A stretch of DNA of 64,000 bases from Thauera carbonicopians (GTDB taxonomy: Bacteria > Pseudomonadota > Gammaproteobacteria > Burkholderiales > Rhodocyclaceae). This document shows positions 60,044-64,000 of the stretch, piece by piece; the stretch's first letter is position 1, and every line of letters begins with the position of its first letter. The translations under genes were made by a program, and so were the position numbers. Where the stretch lies: NCBI RefSeq assembly GCF_025699485.1, contig NZ_JANUXN010000017.1, positions 21,126-85,125 of the forward strand, read 5' to 3'. Under the pieces are notes generated by a model. That model ran no database searches, was not told where the DNA came from, and saw only the letters and a program-made list of their open reading frames with translations.

Positions 60044-61414
60044 ATGATCGATCAGAACACGCCCGCCGACGCACTGTGCGCCTTCGTCGCCGGCCTGCGC
60101 TACGAGCAGTTGCCCATGCCGGTGGTGGAACGCTGCGAAGAACTGTTCCTCGACTGGATCGCCTCGGCGCTGGCGGCGAAAGGCATGCATCCGCTGCCGC
60201 AGTTCGAAGCCTTTGCCCGCGCCATGGGCCCGGCCGACGGGCCGGCGGAAGTGCTGGCCAGCCGCGGCCGGACTTCGCCCTACTTCGCCGCCTGGGTGAA
60301 TGCGGCGTCCTCGCACCTGGTGGAGCAGGACGACCTGCACAACAGTTCGGTGCTGCATCCGGCGACGGTGGTGTTTCCCGCTGCGCTGGCGGCGGCGCAG
60401 GACGCGGGCGCCTCGGGCGAGGAGTTCATCGCCGCCTGCGTGGCCGGCTACGAGGCGGGCATCCGCATCGGCGAATTCCTCGGCCGTTCGCACTACCGCA
60501 TCTTCCACACCACCGCCACGGTCGGCACGCTGGCGGCCGCCGTTGCCGCCGGGCACGTGCTGAAGCTGTCGCCGGAGCAGATGCGCAACGCCATCGGCTC
60601 GGCCGGCACCCAGGCGGCGGGGCTGTGGGAATTCCTGCGCGACGCCGCCGATTCCAAGCAGCTCCATACCGCGCACGCGGCGGCCAGCGGGCTGGCGGCC
60701 GCCTATCTGGCGCGCGATGGCGTCACCGCGGCGCGGCGCATCCTCGACGGCGAAAAAGGCATGGCCGCCGGCATGTCCTCCGATGCCGATCCGGCACGCC
60801 TGGGCGACCGGCTCGGCAGCCGCTGGGCCTTGCTCGAAACCTCGTTCAAGTTCCATGCCTCCTGCCGCCATACCCACCCGGCGGCGGATGCGCTGCAGGC
60901 CGTGATGCAGCGCGAAGGGCTCGCTGCCGACGACATCGAAGCGGTGCTGACCCGGGTGCACAAGGGCGCGATCGACGTGCTCGGCGTCGTCGATGTGCCG
61001 ACGACCGTGCATCAGGCCAAGTTCTCGATGGGCACGGTGCTGGGCCTGCTCGCGGTGCATGGCGATGCCGGTCTCGAGAGCTTCCGCGACCACGCGCTGA
61101 CCGACCCGGCGGTCGCCGCCTTCCGCGACAAGGTCGGCATGACGCTCGACGACGAGGTCGATGCCGCCTACCCCAAGCGCTGGCTGGGCCGGGTCGAGGT
61201 CAGGACCAGATCGGGCGCCTGCTTCCAGGGGGCGATCGACGAGCCCAAGGGCGATCCGGGCAACACCTTGTCGCGCGCCGAGCTCGCCGACAAGGCGCGG
61301 CGCCTGGCGGCCTTCTCCGGCGCCGCCGGCCGGGCCGAGATCGACGCCCTGATCGGGCGCGTGTGGCAACTGCGTACCGCGCCCCGCATCGGCGCGCTTC
61401 TTCCATCTTCCTGA
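60044..61414 (+). CDS. MmgE/PrpD-family protein
   Basis: 456 residues. MmgE/PrpD fold: helical N-terminal domain (FLDWIASALAAKG, HLVEQDDLHNSSVLHPATVV, YEAGIRIGEFLGRSHYRIFH) and a smaller C-terminal domain (FHASCRHTHPAADALQAVMQ, VHQAKFSMGTVLGL). The family includes 2-methylcitrate dehydratase and cis-aconitate decarboxylase, which makes itaconate. Given the CoA-transferase, hydratase and CitE neighbours, a decarboxylase or dehydratase acting on a tricarboxylate/C5 acid is a reasonable guess. Starts 20 bp after the dehydrogenase stop. Confidence 0.88.
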   Translation: MIDQNTPADALCAFVAGLRYEQLPMPVVERCEELFLDWIASALAAKGMHPLPQFEAFARAMGPADGPAEVLASRGRTSPYFAAWVNAASSHLVEQDDLHNSSVLHPATVVFPAALAAAQDAGASGEEFIAACVAGYEAGIRIGEFLGRSHYRIFHTTATVGTLAAAVAAGHVLKLSPEQMRNAIGSAGTQAAGLWEFLRDAADSKQLHTAHAAASGLAAAYLARDGVTAARRILDGEKGMAAGMSSDADPARLGDRLGSRWALLETSFKFHASCRHTHPAADALQAVMQREGLAADDIEAVLTRVHKGAIDVLGVVDVPTTVHQAKFSMGTVLGLLAVHGDAGLESFRDHALTDPAVAAFRDKVGMTLDDEVDAAYPKRWLGRVEVRTRSGACFQGAIDEPKGDPGNTLSRAELADKARRLAAFSGAAGRAEIDALIGRVWQLRTAPRIGALLPSS

Positions 61415-61424
61415 GAGTGGGACC

Positions 61425-62642
61425 ATGACTGCGACCATAACCGATACCCCCAAACCGCAAGCGGGCTCGCTGCCGCTCGAAGGCGTGACCGTCGTCTCGC
61501 TCGAGCACGCCGTCGCCGCGCCCTTCGCCACCCGCCATCTGGCCGATCTCGGCGCCCGCGTGATCAAGGTCGAGCGCCCTGGCGTCGGCGACTTCGCCCG
61601 CGCCTACGACCACCGCGTCGATGGCCAGGCCTCGTACTTCGTCTGGGCCAACCGCTCCAAGGAAAGCCTGACGCTGGACGTCAAGCAGCCCGAGGCGCAG
61701 GAGATCCTGCACAAGCTGCTGGCCAAGGCCGATGTGCTGGTGCAGAACCTCGCGCCCGGCGCGGCTGCGCGCCTGGGCCTGTCCTACGAGGCGCTGTCGC
61801 CGAACAACCCGGGCCTGATCGTCTGCGACATCTCCGGCTATGGTGAAGGCGGCCCCTACACCGAGAAGAAGGCCTACGACCTGCTGATCCAGAGCGAGTC
61901 GGGCTTCCTGTCGATCACCGGCACGCCCGAGGAACAGGCCAAGGCCGGCATCTCGATCGCCGACATCGCCGCCGGCATGTACGCCTACACCAACATCCTC
62001 GGCGCCCTGATCCAGCGCGGCAGGACCGGCCGCGGCCGCCGCATCGAGATCGCGATGATCGATGCGATGGTCGAGCTGATGGGCTTCCCGATGTACTACG
62101 CCTACAACGGCCAGGAGCCACCCCGGCGCTGCGGCGCGGCGCACGCCACGATCTATCCCTACGGCCCGTTCCGCTCGGGAGACGGCCGCACCGTGATGCT
62201 CGGCCTGCAGAACGAGCGCGAATGGGCGGTGTTCTGCGACAAGGTGCTGGGGGATGCCGCGACCGCGGCCGACGCGCGCTTTGCCAGCAATGCGCAGCGC
62301 GTGGCCAACCGCGAAGCGCTCCGCGCCGTGATCGAGCAGGCCTTTGCCAGTCTCAGCGCCGAGGAAGTTCTTGCCAGGCTCGATGCGGCAGGCATCGCCA
62401 ATGCCAACGTCAACACCATGAACGACATCTGGGCCCACCCCCAGCTGCAGGCGCGCCAGCGCTGGACCACGGTGGATTCGCCGGCCGGCCCGCTGCCCGC
62501 GCTGCAGCCGCCCGGCATGGGCGGCGACCATCCGGCGCGCATGGACCCGGTGCCCGCGCTCGGCGCCCATACCGACGCGATCCTCGACGAACTCGGCTAC
62601 GGCGACCGGGCCGCCGAGCTGCATGCAAGGAAGGTGGTGTGA
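61425..62642 (+). CDS. CaiB/BaiF family III CoA-transferase
   Basis: 405 residues. N-terminal LPLEGVTVVSLEHAVAAPFA and RHLADLGARVIKVERPGVGD; catalytic Asp180 in AGISIADIAAGMYAYTNIL, as in formyl-CoA transferase-like enzymes; C-terminal GPFRSGDGRTVMLGLQNERE. It transfers CoA between carboxylic acids, here probably activating itaconate, mesaconate or citramalate with succinyl-CoA. It overlaps the next gene by one base (TGATG). Confidence 0.92.
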   Translation: MTATITDTPKPQAGSLPLEGVTVVSLEHAVAAPFATRHLADLGARVIKVERPGVGDFARAYDHRVDGQASYFVWANRSKESLTLDVKQPEAQEILHKLLAKADVLVQNLAPGAAARLGLSYEALSPNNPGLIVCDISGYGEGGPYTEKKAYDLLIQSESGFLSITGTPEEQAKAGISIADIAAGMYAYTNILGALIQRGRTGRGRRIEIAMIDAMVELMGFPMYYAYNGQEPPRRCGAAHATIYPYGPFRSGDGRTVMLGLQNEREWAVFCDKVLGDAATAADARFASNAQRVANREALRAVIEQAFASLSAEEVLARLDAAGIANANVNTMNDIWAHPQLQARQRWTTVDSPAGPLPALQPPGMGGDHPARMDPVPALGAHTDAILDELGYGDRAAELHARKVV

Positions 62643-63487
62643 TGGAAGAAAAACTCGATCTGGCGCGGGCACGGACCTTCCTGTTCGTGCCGGCGAGCCG
62701 TCCGGAGCGCATCGCCAAGGCCTTCGCCACCGGTACCGACGTCGTCATCGTCGATCTGGAGGACGCAGTCGCGCCCGCCGACAAGCCGGCTGCCCGCCAG
62801 GCACTGGTGGCCTGGCTGGATGCCAACCCGAATGCAGCGGTGGTGGTGCGCATCAACGCCGCCGGCACGGCCTGGCACGAGGACGACCTGCAGGCCTGCC
62901 GCCATGCGGGCGTGGCCGGGGTGATGCTGCCGAAGGCCGACAGCGCCGCCCAGCTGCGGCATGCCCATGCCAGCAGCGCCAAGCCGGTGCTGGCGATCAT
63001 CGAAACCGCGGTCGGGCTGGATGCGCTGCGCGAGATCGCCGGCGCCGAAGGCTGTGCCCGCCTGGTGTTCGGCAAGCTCGACCTCGCCGTCGAGCTGGAC
63101 CTGGTGCCGGACGAAGCCGATCCCGAGGAGCTCGTCTTCCTGCCCTGGCGCGCGATGCTGGTGCTCGCCAGCCAGCGCGCCGGCCTGCCGGCGCCGGTGG
63201 ATGGCGTGTTCACCGTGATCGGCGATGCCCAGGCGCTGCAGCGCTATGCCACGCGCGCGCGCCGGCACGGCTTCGGCGGGCAGTTGCTGATCCATCCCAG
63301 CCAGGTGCAGGCGGCCGCCGCCGCATTCACCCCCTCTGCCAGCGAGATCCAGTGGGCGCGCGCGGTGCAGCAGGCCGCGGCGGCCGCGGGCGGGGGCGCC
63401 GCGGTGGTCGAGGGGCGGATGATCGATGCTCCCGTCATCGCGCGGGCCGAGCGTGTGCTGGCCGTCGCCGCCACCTTCGGCCTTTGA
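62642..63487 (+). CDS. HpcH/HpaI-CitE-like CoA-ester lyase, citramalyl-CoA lyase-like
   Basis: 281 residues, CitE-type TIM barrel: TFLFVPASRPERIAKAF, VIVDLEDAVAPADK (Mg/CoA region), catalytic Arg in VVVRINAAGTAWH, Mg-ligand Glu in LAIIETAVGLDAL and Asp in LVFGKLDLAVELDL. Such enzymes cleave citramalyl-CoA or malyl-CoA to acetyl-CoA plus pyruvate or glyoxylate, a fitting last step for this operon. Translationally coupled to the CoA-transferase. Confidence 0.88.
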   Translation: MEEKLDLARARTFLFVPASRPERIAKAFATGTDVVIVDLEDAVAPADKPAARQALVAWLDANPNAAVVVRINAAGTAWHEDDLQACRHAGVAGVMLPKADSAAQLRHAHASSAKPVLAIIETAVGLDALREIAGAEGCARLVFGKLDLAVELDLVPDEADPEELVFLPWRAMLVLASQRAGLPAPVDGVFTVIGDAQALQRYATRARRHGFGGQLLIHPSQVQAAAAAFTPSASEIQWARAVQQAAAAAGGGAAVVEGRMIDAPVIARAERVLAVAATFGL

Positions 63488-63533
63488 TCAGTCGTTTTTT
63501 TGCAGTCGTTCTTACAACAAGCAGGAGGAGACC

Positions 63534-64000
63534 ATGAGCAAATTTTCCCATCTTCGCCGTACCCTGATCGGCGGCGCGCTGACGCTGGCGCTGGCACCCT
63601 TGTCGACGCTTGCCGTCGCCGCCGAGCCGATCGTCATCAAGTTCAGCCACGTCGTCGCGCAGGACACGCCCAAGGGCAAGGGGGCCGACAAGTTCAAGGA
63701 GCTGGCCGAGAAATACACCAATGGCGCGGTCAGGATCGAGGTGTATCCCAACAGCACGCTGTACAAGGACAAGGAGGAAGTGGAGGCGCTGCAGCTGGGC
63801 GCGGTGCAGATGCTGGCGCCCTCGCTGTCGAAGTTCGGTCCGCTGGGCGTGCGCGAGTTCGAGGTCTTCGACCTGCCCTACATCTTCAATGGCTACGAAG
63901 CCCTGCACAGGGTCACCAAGGGCCCGGTCGGCCAGCAACTGCTGGACAAGCTGGAGCCGCGCGGCATCAAGGGCCTGGCCTACTGGGACAACGGCTTCAA
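63534..64000 (+). CDS. TRAP transporter DctP-type binding protein, 3'-truncated by window edge
   Basis: At least 155 residues visible. Signal peptide (RRTLIGGALTLALAPLSTLA, cleavage near residue 30) and DctP pattern FSHVVAQDTPKGKGADKFKE, EVYPNSTLYKDKEEVEALQL. SD GGAGGAG precedes ATG 63534. It follows the CitE-like gene by 46 bp, so the operon continues beyond the window, presumably with dctQM. Likely imports the C4/C5 dicarboxylate degraded by the upstream enzymes. Confidence 0.92.
   Translation, partial: MSKFSHLRRTLIGGALTLALAPLSTLAVAAEPIVIKFSHVVAQDTPKGKGADKFKELAEKYTNGAVRIEVYPNSTLYKDKEEVEALQLGAVQMLAPSLSKFGPLGVREFEVFDLPYIFNGYEALHRVTKGPVGQQLLDKLEPRGIKGLAYWDNGF

Overview
High-GC chromosome of a betaproteobacterium, most likely Rhodocyclales (Thauera/Azoarcus-like). 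This is inferred from the style of the EtfAB, GltBD and sulfonate genes and from the iseJ/iseU plus tauXY-tauKLM gene sets; no rRNA is present to confirm it. No transposase, integrase, CRISPR array, tRNA or rRNA was seen. The window opens inside gltB and closes inside a TRAP binding-protein gene.

Layout. (1) 1-5.7 kb: gltBD, followed by two extra tandem copies of the gltD 3' end. (2) 5.9-7.8 kb: LTA-synthase-like membrane phosphotransferase. (3) 7.9-33.3 kb: a sulfonate-dissimilation island. It has two IclR regulators, a GMC dehydrogenase (iseJ-like) and an MFS carrier (iseU-like), then xsc copy 1, pta and a TauE/SafE exporter. Next comes a leftward cobS-like/cobT-like operon with two Lin0512-family genes, and divergent from it xsc copy 2, a YeiH/TauZ exporter, thiS-thiG, tauR, tauXY, tauKLM and a periplasmic tandem-Cache protein. 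(4) 33.3-37.2 kb: MocR regulator, LysE exporter, gamma-glutamyltransferase. (5) 37.4-43.4 kb: ackA and a MaoC-Pta fusion, divergent from glmU-glmS. (6) 43.7-53.8 kb: a leftward iron-acquisition block with two paralogous TonB receptors under Fur-like boxes, an esterase, a methyltransferase, DUF3649, PepSY and DUF3325 proteins. (7) 54-64 kb: an OmpR-type regulator with an altered phospho-site, etfBA, a LysR regulator, and a MaoC-like hydratase / acyl-CoA dehydrogenase / MmgE-PrpD / CaiB-BaiF / CitE-like / TRAP operon.

How it works together. Isethionate (IseU/IseJ route) and taurine (TauKLM/TauXY route) should both converge on sulfoacetaldehyde. Xsc, a ThDP enzyme, cleaves this to acetyl phosphate and sulfite. 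Pta makes acetyl-CoA, and the two exporter types dispose of sulfite or sulfate. The second acetyl-phosphate module (MaoC-Pta/AckA) could take overflow. The thiSG pair beside xsc may support ThDP supply.

Most notable: the two xsc genes are near-identical over 1,867 bp while their promoters have diverged; an uncharacterised AAA+/VWA (CobS/CobT-like) plus double-Lin0512 operon sits divergent from xsc copy 2; and the gltD tail is present in triplicate with mainly synonymous differences.
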